Below are positions 15,688 to 24,957 of a DNA stretch of 64,000 bases, in pieces (position 1 is the stretch's first letter; the number at the start of each line of letters is the position of its first letter). The position numbers were made by a program, and so were the translations under genes. Under the pieces are notes generated by a model. The model saw only the letters and a list, made by a program, of their open reading frames with translations, searched no databases and had not been told where the DNA came from. The stretch comes from Streptomyces sp. S465. GTDB taxonomy: Bacteria > Actinomycetota > Actinomycetes > Streptomycetales > Streptomycetaceae. The stretch is taken from positions 7,496,001 through 7,560,000 of the forward strand of contig NZ_CP114036.1 in NCBI RefSeq assembly GCF_026898115.1, read 5' to 3'.

Positions 15688-16632
15688 TCACACGCCGGGC
15701 GCAGGGCTGACGCCGGTCGCGAAGCGGGAACGCGAACCGAGGAATGCGGCGATTTTGCTCGGGCTCAGCACCCACATCAGCTTGTAGATGCCCTCCGTCG
15801 AGGCGGCTATCGCCACGAACGCGGAGGGCTTGCCGTCCCGGTGGATCATCAAGCTCGTACGGCCGTTGGCATCGACCAGCCTGAGGTCCACATCCCGCCA
15901 GAACCGCGGATAGGCCGTCGAGAGGTTGGCCACGCGGGCACGGCCCAGCACAGGGATACGAGCGGCGCCCCGCATCCCGTTGCCGTCGGTCAGACTGACG
16001 ACGTCGGGCGCGAAAAGTGCTTCCAACGAGGCCACGTCCCCCGTTCGAGCCGCTGAGACGAAGGCGTTCAGCAGGCGCCGGTGCTCCGTCGTGTCCACGC
16101 TCTCGCGCCGCTCGTCCGACAGGTGCTGACGAGCGCGGCTCACGATCTTCCGCACGTTGACGACACTGAGGTGAAGGATCTCGGCGATCTCGGGATAGGA
16201 GTAATCGAACGCCTCGCGCAGTACGTATGCGGCGCGCTCGGTGGGACTCAGCTTCTCCAGCACCAGCAGCAGAGCCATCTCCAGGGCCTCCGCGCGCTCC
16301 GCGCCCAGTTCGGGGTCCGCACTCGTGTCGACGGGCTCGGGCAGCCACGGTCCGATGTAGGTCTCCCGACGGACCCGCGCCGACTGTGCGACGTTGATGG
16401 CCAGACGGGTCGTCGTGCTCGAGAGAAAGGCCACCGGGCTGACCACCGCGGAGCGGTCGGTCTTCTGCCAGCGCAGCCACACTTCCTGGAGCACGTCCTC
16501 GGCCTCGGCCGCGCTGCCGAGCACGCGGTAGGCGATGCCGAAGAGACGTAATCGGTGCCGCACGAAGACGGAGACGGCCTCTTCGAGATCACTTGCCGTG
16601 GGGGACTCCGTGGGAGACGGTTCGACATGCAT
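15688..16632 (-). CDS. ECF sigma factor, SigJ/ECF41-like, SnoaL-like tail
   Basis: 314 residues from the ATG at 16632; the Shine-Dalgarno GGAG is 11 nt away, and a GTG at 16683 is an alternative. Region 2 reads LFGIAYRVLGSAAEAEDVLQ-EVWLRW. Region 4 has LSPTERAAYVLREAFDYSYP. The SnoaL-like tail ends LMWVLSPSKIAAF, matching the conserved W.V.NPDKL motif position of ECF41 members. These sigma factors usually drive a neighbouring oxidoreductase or decarboxylase gene. Here the adjacent same-strand gene upstream is an NADH dehydrogenase-like flavoprotein. It converges with another sigma gene of similar design. Confidence 0.88.
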   Translation of the reverse strand: MHVEPSPTESPTASDLEEAVSVFVRHRLRLFGIAYRVLGSAAEAEDVLQEVWLRWQKTDRSAVVSPVAFLSSTTTRLAINVAQSARVRRETYIGPWLPEPVDTSADPELGAERAEALEMALLLVLEKLSPTERAAYVLREAFDYSYPEIAEILHLSVVNVRKIVSRARQHLSDERRESVDTTEHRRLLNAFVSAARTGDVASLEALFAPDVVSLTDGNGMRGAARIPVLGRARVANLSTAYPRFWRDVDLRLVDANGRTSLMIHRDGKPSAFVAIAASTEGIYKLMWVLSPSKIAAFLGSRSRFATGVSPAPGV

Positions 16633-16774
16633 GATCCTGAGGTCTCCGTTCCTCCGGTTGTGGCTGTCCCGTGACAGGAGCACACGGTTGTCGCATGGCT
16701 ACGGTACGGCGGGACGGCCGAGGCCGTCCCGCACCTCGGACGCGCTCGGTCGCGGAAGACCGGCAGCCGGGTCG

Positions 16775-17980
16775 TCAGAGGTTGGAGAAGCGACCGGCCT
16801 GGGCGAGGAGCTGCTCGGCGTCGTCGAGCGGGGGGTAGATCCACACCGTATTGATGTCCTGCTTGAGACGCTTGGCCTCCTCGCCGGCCATCCGCACCAC
16901 CCGGTCCCAGCCGGCTGTGGAGACGGCGCCGACCGGCCCGAGGTCCAAGGTGGTGGTGTAGGGATCCGGAGCGAAGGGCAGGGGCTCGGCTCCCAGAAGG
17001 TCAGCCGCCACATTGTGTCCGGCGAACTTCCCCATCGGCAGGGCGTGTTGGCAGCTTTGCAGCGTGAGGTGCCCCTCCTCCGCCGGCGCGACCGCGGTGT
17101 CGCCGGCCGCGTACACGTCGGGAACTCCGACCACCCGGAGATACGCGTCCACGCCGAGCCGTCCCAGCCGGTCCCGCTCTCCTGGAATCTGGGCGGTCAA
17201 AGGACTGGCGGCCATGCCGGCCGTCCATACGACGGTCGTGGCGGGGATCACCTCACCATCGGAAAGGGCGACCTCCTCGGCGGTGGCCGAAGCCACGGTA
17301 CGTCCCAGCCGGCACTCAATCTTCAGTTCGTCGATCGCACCCTCGATGCTCGGACGCGGGCCAGGGCCGAGCTCCGGGCCGAGGACATCGGCACGGTCGA
17401 CCAGTACGACCCGCACCTCCTCGCCCGTACCCTGCGCATCGGCGAGGGCGCGCAACCGCTCGCCAAGGCCGGTGGCGATCTCCACGCCGGTGAATCCGGC
17501 GCCCACGACGACTGCCGTGTACCGGCCCGCGGAGGCGGCACGCCGGGGCAGCCGCCGCAGGTGGTGATCGAGCGCCGCGGCCGACAGCAGGGTGTCGATG
17601 TCGAAGACGTGCTGCGCGCCGGGGAAGTCGGGGCGCACCAGCTGGCTTCCGGTGGCCAGGACGAGCTTGTCGTAGGCGAGGGTCCGTTCCCCGCCCGTCC
17701 GCTCGACGGCCCGGACGGTACGGGCTCGGGTGTCGATGCCCGTCACCGTCGCGGTGACGCGACGGACGCCGATCGGGCCGAGGACACGGTCCAAGGGCAC
17801 CCGCTTGCTCTCCGGGTCGTCCTCGTAGAGGCGGGGACGAATCACCAGGTCGTCACCGCCGCTGATCAGGGTCACCCGGAGTCCCTCACCGGCCTTGCCG
17901 GCCTGCCGCGCGGTCCGTACGGCTCCCGCCGCGGCCCACACACCTGCGAAGCCACCGCCAACCACCAGCACGTTCTTCAT
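16775..17980 (-). CDS. FAD-dependent NADH dehydrogenase-like oxidoreductase (type II family)
   Basis: 401 residues. The FAD-binding Rossmann motif is at the very N-terminus (VLVVGGGFAGVWAA), the NAD-binding motif is VVVGAGFTGVEIA, and the second FAD motif is VYAAGDTAVAP. This is the Ndh/pyridine nucleotide-disulfide fold without redox cysteines. It should pass electrons from NADH to quinone or another acceptor. No C-terminal membrane helix is evident. The sigma-factor gene lies 142 nt downstream on the same strand, a classic ECF41 partnership. Confidence 0.85.
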   Translation of the reverse strand: MKNVLVVGGGFAGVWAAAGAVRTARQAGKAGEGLRVTLISGGDDLVIRPRLYEDDPESKRVPLDRVLGPIGVRRVTATVTGIDTRARTVRAVERTGGERTLAYDKLVLATGSQLVRPDFPGAQHVFDIDTLLSAAALDHHLRRLPRRAASAGRYTAVVVGAGFTGVEIATGLGERLRALADAQGTGEEVRVVLVDRADVLGPELGPGPRPSIEGAIDELKIECRLGRTVASATAEEVALSDGEVIPATTVVWTAGMAASPLTAQIPGERDRLGRLGVDAYLRVVGVPDVYAAGDTAVAPAEEGHLTLQSCQHALPMGKFAGHNVAADLLGAEPLPFAPDPYTTTLDLGPVGAVSTAGWDRVVRMAGEEAKRLKQDINTVWIYPPLDDAEQLLAQAGRFSNL

Positions 17981-17999
17981 CGTTTCTCCCTAGCCTGCG

Positions 18000-18326
18000 G
18001 ACTGCCACATGCGTGGCGGGGCCTGGCACACCGTCCCGCGGATGCCGCGTTCGGGCGCCCAGGTCCCACAACCGTTCCGCAGTCATGACCGAGTGCGGTG
18101 CGCATCTGTGACAGGTGTGGCCGGCTGACGTCGAACTCCGCCGTCCGCCGGGGGCAGGCCGGAGGGAAGGGGGCCGGGGGGACAGGCCGGATGAGAGGCA
18201 CGTCACATCCGACGTCCTGTCACACACAGCCGGGTCACCCCGGTCATCACTGTGCATCCGCAACACGGCCAGGAGATCACCGTGGAATCCCTCCGCTCCG
18301 CCACCGCGGACTGAAGGAGAAGAGAC
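18000..18326. other. intergenic region between divergent flavoprotein and P450 genes
   Basis: About 330 nt that must hold the two divergent promoters. I see no gene-like frame and no convincing inverted repeat. The P450 start has GGAGAAGAGAC 4-14 nt upstream. Confidence 0.4.
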
Positions 18327-19562
18327 ATGTCCCTGTCCCTCCCGTTCGTCATCGATCCAGGCGGTGCCGACCGACACGCGGAACACCGGGCCCTGCGGGC
18401 TCGTGGTCCGGCCACCCGCGTGGACATCCTCGGCCTGTCCGCCTGGGCGGTCAGTGACCCTGCCCTCCTCAAAACCCTGCTCACCAGCCCTGATGTCTCC
18501 AAGAACGGCCGCGCTCACTACCCGGCTTTCGAGGAGACGACGCGAACGTGGCCGCTCGCCCTGTGGATCGAGGTGCAGAGCATGCTCACCGCCTACGGCG
18601 CGGACCACCGCAGACTGCGGCGGATGGTCTCCCCGGCCTTCAGCGCACGCCGCATCGCCACGCTGAAGCCGACCGTAGCGGCCATGGTCACCGAACTGAT
18701 CGACGGCCTTGCCTCGGTGCCCGCCGGTCAGGTGGTGGATCTGCGTGAGCGGCTGGCCTATCCGCTGCCCATCAATGTGATCGGCCACCTGATGGGTGTG
18801 CCGGAAGACCAGCGGGACGATTTTCGGCAGCTCGTCGACAACGTCTTCGACAGTACGCTCACGCCTGAGCAGGCCCAGGCCAATACCGCGCGTCTCTTCG
18901 AGACCACCGACCAGTTGATCGCCACCAAGCGCGGCAACCCCGGCGACGACATGACCTCCTTCCTCATAGCGGCCCGTGACGAGGAAGCGGACGGCTCCGG
19001 CTTCACCGACGTGGAATTGCGCGACACGCTGATCCTCATGATCAATGCCGGGTACGAAACGACCGTCAACGTCATCGACCAGGCCATCTTCGCCATGCTG
19101 ACCGCGCCCGACCAGCTTCACCTCGTCCGCACCGGCCAGGTCGCCTGGGAGGACGTGGTGGAGGAGACCCTGCGCACCGAGCCCGCCATCACGTACCTGC
19201 CCATGCGCTTCGCCGTCACCGACATCGACCTGCCGGACGGGCAGATCATCTCCGCGGGGGACCCCATCCTCGCCGCGTACGCGGCCGCCAACCGTCACCC
19301 CGAGTGGCACGGGCCCGACGCCGACACCTTCGACGTCACCCGCGAGGTCAAGGACCACCTGGCATTCGGCTACGGCGTGCACTTCTGCCTCGGTGCTCCC
19401 CTGGCCCGTCTCGAAGTCGCGGAAGCCCTGCGTCAGCTCTTCGAGCGTTTCCCCGCCATGTCGCTCGCGGTACCGGCCGACGCTTTGCCACCGGTACCCA
19501 CCCTCATCAGCAACGGTCACCAGGAACTCCCCGTGCGGCTGCGCGCCGTCGACCGGCGGTGA
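18327..19562 (+). CDS. cytochrome P450
   Basis: 411 residues, normal length for a soluble bacterial P450. The I-helix oxygen-activation motif is INAGYETTVN, the K-helix ExxR is EETLR, and the heme loop is FGYGVHFCLGAPLA with the Cys ligand. The region ADHRRLRRMVSPAFS is the conserved C-helix. It should perform an oxygen-dependent hydroxylation using external ferredoxin, but no ferredoxin gene adjoins it. The substrate is unknown. It stands alone between a redox flavoprotein and a sugar-acid operon. Confidence 0.95.
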   Translation: MSLSLPFVIDPGGADRHAEHRALRARGPATRVDILGLSAWAVSDPALLKTLLTSPDVSKNGRAHYPAFEETTRTWPLALWIEVQSMLTAYGADHRRLRRMVSPAFSARRIATLKPTVAAMVTELIDGLASVPAGQVVDLRERLAYPLPINVIGHLMGVPEDQRDDFRQLVDNVFDSTLTPEQAQANTARLFETTDQLIATKRGNPGDDMTSFLIAARDEEADGSGFTDVELRDTLILMINAGYETTVNVIDQAIFAMLTAPDQLHLVRTGQVAWEDVVEETLRTEPAITYLPMRFAVTDIDLPDGQIISAGDPILAAYAAANRHPEWHGPDADTFDVTREVKDHLAFGYGVHFCLGAPLARLEVAEALRQLFERFPAMSLAVPADALPPVPTLISNGHQELPVRLRAVDRR

Positions 19563-19921
19563 GTCGCGGACGCGTGCCGGCCGTGCGACCGGTGAGGGGC
19601 AGTGGGCGATGGTCCGTACGGGGGCGCCCGAACCGTCCTTGACGGCGAGCGGGATCAGGGTGAGCGGCTCCAGCCGGTCAGCCGGTCGAGGTGGGTGCAG
19701 CGGGCGCACCGGGGCGACGGGGCGGCACGGGGGCGACGGACGTACGGGGGCGACGGGCGCCCAGGGTGACGGGCGTGCCGGGGCGACGGTGCGGTGTTAC
19801 CGGCGGCGGCGCATGGTCAGGCGGCCGCGCGGCGCTGGGGCGTGGCAGGGGAGGCGCTCGGGTGGCCGCCTGTGCGGCCGGGGCGGCTCACTCCCAGTGG
19901 CTCACGGCCAGTGGCTGTGGC
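19563..19921. other. intergenic spacer with degenerate GGGGCGACGG repeats
   Basis: This 360-nt gap lies between convergent genes. Between 19685 and 19795, elements like GGGGCGACGG recur six or more times at 15-25 nt spacing, and CTCACTCCCAG occurs twice (about 19889 and 19921). No convincing gene is present. A minus-strand frame with LEPLTLIPLAVKDGSGAPVR (about 19610-19680) looks somewhat protein-like and could be a decayed fragment. Confidence 0.4.
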
Positions 19922-20632
19922 TCACTCCCAGACAACGACGTTCCGCCGCACCGGCACCGCTTGGGTGTTGGAGGCGAACAGCTCCGGCGAACGCTCCCGG
20001 ATCTGCTCGATGTCCTCGAAGACCGCGCGCAGGTGGTGCCGCATGGTGCTGCGGGCGCGCGTGAGGTCATGGTCGAGAACGGCCTCGAAGATCTTCTCGT
20101 GCTGGTCGGCGAAGACCGCCGGTGAGCTGGCCTCGAGGCCGAGGCGGCGGGCGCGGTCCAGATGGCCCTTGGCCGACACCACGGTCGACCAGGCGCGGCC
20201 ATGGCTGCTCAGATGCAGGAGCCCGTGGTGGAACGCCTCGTCCAGCGCGAAGAACTCCTCCACGTCGATCCCGGGTTCCCGCTGGCGGGCGAGGTTGCCG
20301 CGCAGATCGGCGACCAGGCCGGGGTCCAGGTCCGCGGGAAGGTCGTCGAGCGCTGCCAGCTCCACGGCCTCGCGGATGAACTGGGCGTCCGCGACGCGGT
20401 CCGGGTCGACCCGTGAGACGAACGAGCCCACCTGCGGGAAGACCTGGACGAGGCCCTCCTCGGCCAGCAGGATCAGGCTCTCGCGCACCGGGGTCCGGCT
20501 GACTCCGAGGGCCGCGGCCAGCTCGTTCTCGGACAGCGCGCTGCCCGGCGGGAGATCCAGGGTCAGGACTCTGCGCCGGAGCGTCTCGTAGACGACGCGG
20601 CGATTGGTGCGCCGCCTGTCGGGTCCAGCCAT
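19922..20632 (-). CDS. GntR/FadR-family (FCD) transcriptional regulator
   Basis: 236 residues. The winged helix (YETLRRRVLTLDLPPGSALS, ENELAAALGVSRTPVRESL) and the all-helical FCD ligand domain with metal-binding His/Asp positions (FFALDEAFHHGLL, MRHHLRAVFEDIE) are clear. It is divergent from the sugar-acid operon and most likely represses it, releasing DNA on binding an aldonate or hexuronate intermediate. Confidence 0.92.
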   Translation of the reverse strand: MAGPDRRRTNRRVVYETLRRRVLTLDLPPGSALSENELAAALGVSRTPVRESLILLAEEGLVQVFPQVGSFVSRVDPDRVADAQFIREAVELAALDDLPADLDPGLVADLRGNLARQREPGIDVEEFFALDEAFHHGLLHLSSHGRAWSTVVSAKGHLDRARRLGLEASSPAVFADQHEKIFEAVLDHDLTRARSTMRHHLRAVFEDIEQIRERSPELFASNTQAVPVRRNVVVWE

Positions 20633-20662
20633 GCGGCCACCTTAGTAGACAGGGCTGAAGGA

Positions 20663-20709
20663 CTAGTACACCAGCTTGACCGGCTCATCGACCGGTGCTT
20701 GTATACCAG
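20663..20709. promoter_or_regulatory. paired GntR-type operator sites
   Basis: Two nearly identical sites read on the minus strand, TGGTGTACTAG (20673-20663) and CTGGTATACAAG (20709-20698), share TGGTRTAC.AG and lie 35 nt apart in the divergent promoter region. The GTATAC core is palindromic, as in UxuR/DgoR-like GntR operators. Assignment to the neighbouring regulator is inference. Confidence 0.55.
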
Positions 20710-20762
20710 TGCTGCTATGCCAGAGCGCGCTATGTCGGACGGGGCGAGGAAATGGGGAACCC

Positions 20763-21971
20763 ATGAGCAGGATCGAACGGGCCGAGGTCCTCGTGGCCTC
20801 GCCGGGCCGCAACTTCGTCACCCTGCGGCTGACGACCTCGGACGGCGTCACCGGACTGGGGGACGCGACACTGAACGGCCGGGAGCTGTCGGTGGCCGGT
20901 TATCTGCGCGACCACGTCGTCCCGCTGCTGATCGGCCGCGACCCGGCCCGCATCGAGGACATGTGGCAGTACCTGTACCGCGGCGCGTACTGGCGCCGCG
21001 GCCCGGTGACCATGACCGCGATCGCCGCGGTCGACACCGCCCTGTGGGACATCAAGGGCAAGGTCGCCGGACTGCCCGTCTACCAGCTCCTCGGCGGCCG
21101 CTCCCGGGACGGCGTACTGGTCTACTCGCACGCCAGCGGAACCGACGTGCCCTCGCTGCTCGACGATGTGGCGCGCTTCCGCGACCTGGGCTACCAGGCC
21201 ATCCGGGCGCAGGCCGCCGTCCCGGACATCGGCGGCAGCTACGGAGTGCGCAAAGGCACCGTCTACGAGCCCGCCGCCCACTCCCTGCCGGACGAGCAGC
21301 CGTGGTCCACGGAGGCGTACCTGGACTTCGCGCCCACCTACCTGGAGGCCGTCCGTGACCGCTTCGGCTTCGGCTTCCACCTGCTGCACGACGTCCACCA
21401 CCGGCTGACGCCCATCGAGGCGGCCCGGTTCGGCAAGCGGGTGGAGGACTACCGGCTGTTCTGGATGGAGGACCCGACCCCCGCGGAGAACCAGGAGGCG
21501 TTCCGGCTCATCCGGCAGCACACCACCACCCCGATCGCGGTCGGCGAGGTGCTCAGCTCGATCTGGGACGTGCAGCACCTGATCACCGAGCAGCTCATCG
21601 ACTACGTGCGGACCACGGTCGTGCACGCCGGCGGCATCACGCATCTGCGCCGGATCTTCGACCTGGCGGCCCTCTACCAGGTCCGCACCGGATCCCACGG
21701 AGCGACGGACCTGTCACCGATCACGCTCGCGGCAGCGGTCCACCTCGACACCGCCGTGCCGAATTTCGGCATCCAGGAGTACATGCCGCACGTCGCCGAG
21801 ACCATGGAGGTCTTCCGCAGCGAGGTCCGCTTCGAGGACGGCATGCTCCACCCCGCGGACGTCCCCGGCCTGGGTGTCGAGTACGACGACGAGGCGGCCG
21901 AGCGCTTCCCGTACCAACCCCGCTACCTACCGGTGGCCCGCCGCCTGGACGGCTCGGTCCACGACTGGTGA
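20763..21971 (+). CDS. manD: D-mannonate dehydratase, enolase superfamily (ManD/RspA type)
   Basis: 402 residues. It removes water from D-mannonate to give 2-keto-3-deoxy-D-gluconate (KDG). The enolase-superfamily layout is clear, with ManD features: YWRRGPVTMTAIAAVDTALW, the long loop after GGSYGVRKGTVYEP, metal ligands around LLHDVHHRLTP, WMEDPTPAENQ and VGEVLSSIWD, and the closing GIQEYMPH. ATG at 20763 was chosen with GAGG about 15 nt and GGGG 6 nt upstream; earlier ATGs lack a site. First gene of the operon. Confidence 0.93.
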   Translation: MSRIERAEVLVASPGRNFVTLRLTTSDGVTGLGDATLNGRELSVAGYLRDHVVPLLIGRDPARIEDMWQYLYRGAYWRRGPVTMTAIAAVDTALWDIKGKVAGLPVYQLLGGRSRDGVLVYSHASGTDVPSLLDDVARFRDLGYQAIRAQAAVPDIGGSYGVRKGTVYEPAAHSLPDEQPWSTEAYLDFAPTYLEAVRDRFGFGFHLLHDVHHRLTPIEAARFGKRVEDYRLFWMEDPTPAENQEAFRLIRQHTTTPIAVGEVLSSIWDVQHLITEQLIDYVRTTVVHAGGITHLRRIFDLAALYQVRTGSHGATDLSPITLAAAVHLDTAVPNFGIQEYMPHVAETMEVFRSEVRFEDGMLHPADVPGLGVEYDDEAAERFPYQPRYLPVARRLDGSVHDW

Positions 21972-21978
21972 GGAACCC

Positions 21979-23451
21979 GTGACCACGCACCACCCGCTCC
22001 GCCGGGCCGCCCTGGACCGGCTCCCGCCGGCCCAGCGCCCGCCCGTCGACCCCCGCGAGCTGCGCCCCCGTATCGTCCACTTCGGACTGGGCGCCTTCCA
22101 CCGGGCCCACCAGGCGGTCTACACCGAGACCGCGGCGGCGCGCTCCGGCGAACCATGGGGCATCGTCGCCGTCGCGCCCCGTTCCACCGCGACGGCGACG
22201 GCCCTGCGCGCCCAGGACTTCCTGTACTCGGTGACCGACCGCACCCCGGGCCGGGGCCGCACCCGCGTGGTCGGCTCCGTCGTGGACGCACTGGTGATGC
22301 GTCCCGACGCCGCCCGGATCGACGCACTGCTCGCCTCCCCCGAGGTGACCACGGTGACGCTGACCGTCACCGAGAAGGGCTACGCGCGCCACCCCGGCAC
22401 CGGCGGTCTGGACCTCCGGGAACCCGGGATCGCCGCCGACCTCGCCGCCACGGCCGAGGCGGGGCGCGCCGAGATGGCCACCGTGGTCGGACGGCTCGCC
22501 GGCTCGCTCGCCGCCCGCTTCCGCCGCTGCGCGGCCCCGGTCGACGTCGTCTCCTGCGACAACGCGGCCGGCAACGGCGCGGCCCTGGCCCGCGTGGTGC
22601 GCGAGTTCACCGAAGCCTCGGCCTGGCCGGACCGGCAGGCGATGCTGGACTGGCTGGCGACCGCGGTCGCCTTCCCCGCGACGGTCGTCGACCGCATCGT
22701 CCCGGCCACCACGCCCGAGGACCGCGACGCCGCGTCGGCCGCCCTGGGCCTGCGCGACGAGATGGCCGTGTCCGGCGAGCCCTACCGGCAGTGGGTGCTG
22801 GAGGACTCCTTCCGGGCGGCGCGGCCGCGCTGGGAGCTCGACGGCGCACTCGTCGTACCGGACGTCGCGCCGTACCAGCTGACGAAGCTGCGCCTGCTCA
22901 ACGGCGCGCACTCGGCCCTGGCCTACCTGGGCGCGGCCGCGGGCTGCCGGACGGTCGCCGAGGCGATGGACACCGACTGGGGGGAGCGGCTCGTCCGCGG
23001 CTTCGGCGCGGAGGTCGCCCGGACCCTTCCGCCGGCCGGACCGGACCCGCAGAAGTACGTCGAGGACCTGGTGACCCGCTTCCGCAACCCGGCGATACGG
23101 CATCTGCTGCGCCAGATCGGCTCGGACGGCTCCCTCAAGATCCCCGAACGGTGGCTGGACGCGCTGCGCGCCCTCAGGGCGGACGGGACCCCCACACCCG
23201 TCATGGAGCTGGCGCTCGCGGCGTGGGCCGACGCCACCCGGCCCGGCGACGCCGGCGGCCCCATCCACGGGATGACCGATCCCGCCGCGGAGGCGCTCGC
23301 TCGCTGCTGGCAACGGGCGACCGACCCGGCGACACCGGTCGCGCGGCTGCTGGCGGCGATCGGCGCGCCCGACCTGGCCGAGCAGCCGGACCTCGTCTCC
23401 GCGGTGGCCGCCCGGCTTCCGGCGCTGCGCGCGGGCCGGATCGAACTCTGA
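21979..23451 (+). CDS. uxuB: mannitol dehydrogenase-family fructuronate reductase / mannonate oxidoreductase
   Basis: 490 residues from GTG at 21979, 7 nt after manD, with GGTGAGGAA upstream. N-terminal Rossmann entry IVHFGLGAFHRAHQAVY and the family signature TKLRLLNGAHSALAYLG (catalytic Lys and His) identify the long-chain mannitol/mannonate dehydrogenase family. It interconverts D-fructuronate and D-mannonate with NAD(H), feeding manD. This pair is the core of hexuronate and L-gulonate breakdown. Confidence 0.9.
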   Translation: MTTHHPLRRAALDRLPPAQRPPVDPRELRPRIVHFGLGAFHRAHQAVYTETAAARSGEPWGIVAVAPRSTATATALRAQDFLYSVTDRTPGRGRTRVVGSVVDALVMRPDAARIDALLASPEVTTVTLTVTEKGYARHPGTGGLDLREPGIAADLAATAEAGRAEMATVVGRLAGSLAARFRRCAAPVDVVSCDNAAGNGAALARVVREFTEASAWPDRQAMLDWLATAVAFPATVVDRIVPATTPEDRDAASAALGLRDEMAVSGEPYRQWVLEDSFRAARPRWELDGALVVPDVAPYQLTKLRLLNGAHSALAYLGAAAGCRTVAEAMDTDWGERLVRGFGAEVARTLPPAGPDPQKYVEDLVTRFRNPAIRHLLRQIGSDGSLKIPERWLDALRALRADGTPTPVMELALAAWADATRPGDAGGPIHGMTDPAAEALARCWQRATDPATPVARLLAAIGAPDLAEQPDLVSAVAARLPALRAGRIEL

Positions 23452-23577
23452 ACACCCACCGAACCACTCCCGCCAAGACCCGACCCGCACCGAACGGTCG
23501 CGCCGGCCTGCCCACCGGCCACCCGATCCACACCACAGCGACAAGGGCGAACGGCACGTGACGCAAGGAGGCGCACG

Positions 23578-24957
23578 ATGACGCACACCACCCAGACGCC
23601 ACCCGACCGCGCTACCCGGTCGACCCGGGACCTGACCCGGGCCGCGGTGTCCGGCTGGCTCGGTACGGCGATGGAGTTCATGGACTTCCAGCTGTACTCG
23701 CTCGCCGCGGCCGTCGTCTTCGACAAGATCTTCTTTCCCGACGTCAGCCCCGCCATCGGGCTGATCGCCGCGATGGCGACCTACGGGGTCGGCTATGTCG
23801 CGCGCCTGGCCGGTGCCGTCTACTTCGGTCGCCTGGGCGACCGGATCGGCCGCAAGAAGGTCCTGTTCCTCACCATCGTCCTGATGGGAGCGTCGACCAC
23901 GCTCATCGGCGCGCTGCCCTCCTACGCGACGATCGGGATCGCCGCCCCGGCCCTGCTCGTCGCGCTGCGCCTGATCCAGGGCTTCGGCGCGGGCGCGGAG
24001 ATCGCGGGCGCCACCGCGATGCTGACCGAGTACGCACCGGTCAGGCGCCGTGGCCTGATCGCCTCCCTGGTGTCCCTCGGCACCAACTCGGGCACGCTGG
24101 CCGCCTCCGCCCTGTGGGCCGTGCTGCTCGGCGTCCTCTCCGACGAACAACTCCTCAGCTGGGGCTGGCGGCTGCCGTTCCTGAGCAGCTTCCTGCTGCT
24201 GCTCTTCGCCGTGTGGCTGCGCTCGAACCTGAAGGAAAGCCCCGTGTTCGAGGAACGGCCCGACGTCGTCGACGGCGTCGCGCTGCCGCGCGAGGAGGCC
24301 GAGGCGGCCACCACCGCCGAACAGCGGAGCGACCTCCGGACCGGGCCGCACCGGCGCAAGGGCAAGGCGTTCTTCCTGGCGCTGGGGCTGCGCTTCGGCC
24401 AGGCCGGCAACTCGGGTCTCATCCAGACCTTCCTCGTGGGCTACATCGCCACCACGCTGACGGTGGACCGGTCCGTTCCGACCACCGCCATCGTCTACGG
24501 CTCGCTGCTCGGCTTCGTCACCGTCCCGGTGGCCGGAGCGCTCGGCGACCGGTTCGGCCGGCGGCCGGTCTACCTCGCGCTGACCGGGCTGACCATGGTC
24601 CTGGCGCTGCCCATGATGGCCGTCGTCGCCCACGGCGGCAGCGTGGCGCTGACCCTCGCGGTCGTCCTCGGCCTGAACATCGCCGTCCTCGGCCCGTTCT
24701 CCCTGGAGAGCGTCACGATGGCGGAACTCTTCGGCTCCCGCACCCGCTTCACCCAGCTCGCCGTGGCCAAGGAGATCGGCGGCATCCTGGCCACCGCCGT
24801 CGGACCCGTCATCGCCGCCACGCTGACCGCCGCCACGCACCACTGGTGGCCGATCGCCGCCATGCTCATCTGCTACTCGCTCATCACCTTCGTCTCCGCC
24901 TGGCTCGCACCCGAGACCCGGGGACGCGATCTCGTCCGATGGGAGGACGCCCTGTGA
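23578..24957 (+). CDS. MFS transporter, metabolite:H+ symporter (MHS) type
   Basis: 459 residues, twelve predicted helices. MHS hallmarks are present: an N-terminal GTAMEFMDFQLYS, the loop 2-3 motif GRLGDRIGRKK, RLIQGFGAGAEIAGA in helix 4, and GALGDRFGRRPV in the second half. It lies inside the operon with AAGGAGG before the ATG. The natural cargo is presumably the sugar acid (gulonate, idonate, mannonate or hexuronate). Its stop overlaps the next gene as GTGA. Confidence 0.9.
   Translation: MTHTTQTPPDRATRSTRDLTRAAVSGWLGTAMEFMDFQLYSLAAAVVFDKIFFPDVSPAIGLIAAMATYGVGYVARLAGAVYFGRLGDRIGRKKVLFLTIVLMGASTTLIGALPSYATIGIAAPALLVALRLIQGFGAGAEIAGATAMLTEYAPVRRRGLIASLVSLGTNSGTLAASALWAVLLGVLSDEQLLSWGWRLPFLSSFLLLLFAVWLRSNLKESPVFEERPDVVDGVALPREEAEAATTAEQRSDLRTGPHRRKGKAFFLALGLRFGQAGNSGLIQTFLVGYIATTLTVDRSVPTTAIVYGSLLGFVTVPVAGALGDRFGRRPVYLALTGLTMVLALPMMAVVAHGGSVALTLAVVLGLNIAVLGPFSLESVTMAELFGSRTRFTQLAVAKEIGGILATAVGPVIAATLTAATHHWWPIAAMLICYSLITFVSAWLAPETRGRDLVRWEDAL

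Noticed and set aside
21721..24843. 1040-codon minus-strand open frame
   Set aside because: Spans three recognised plus-strand genes; composition is that of an antisense shadow.
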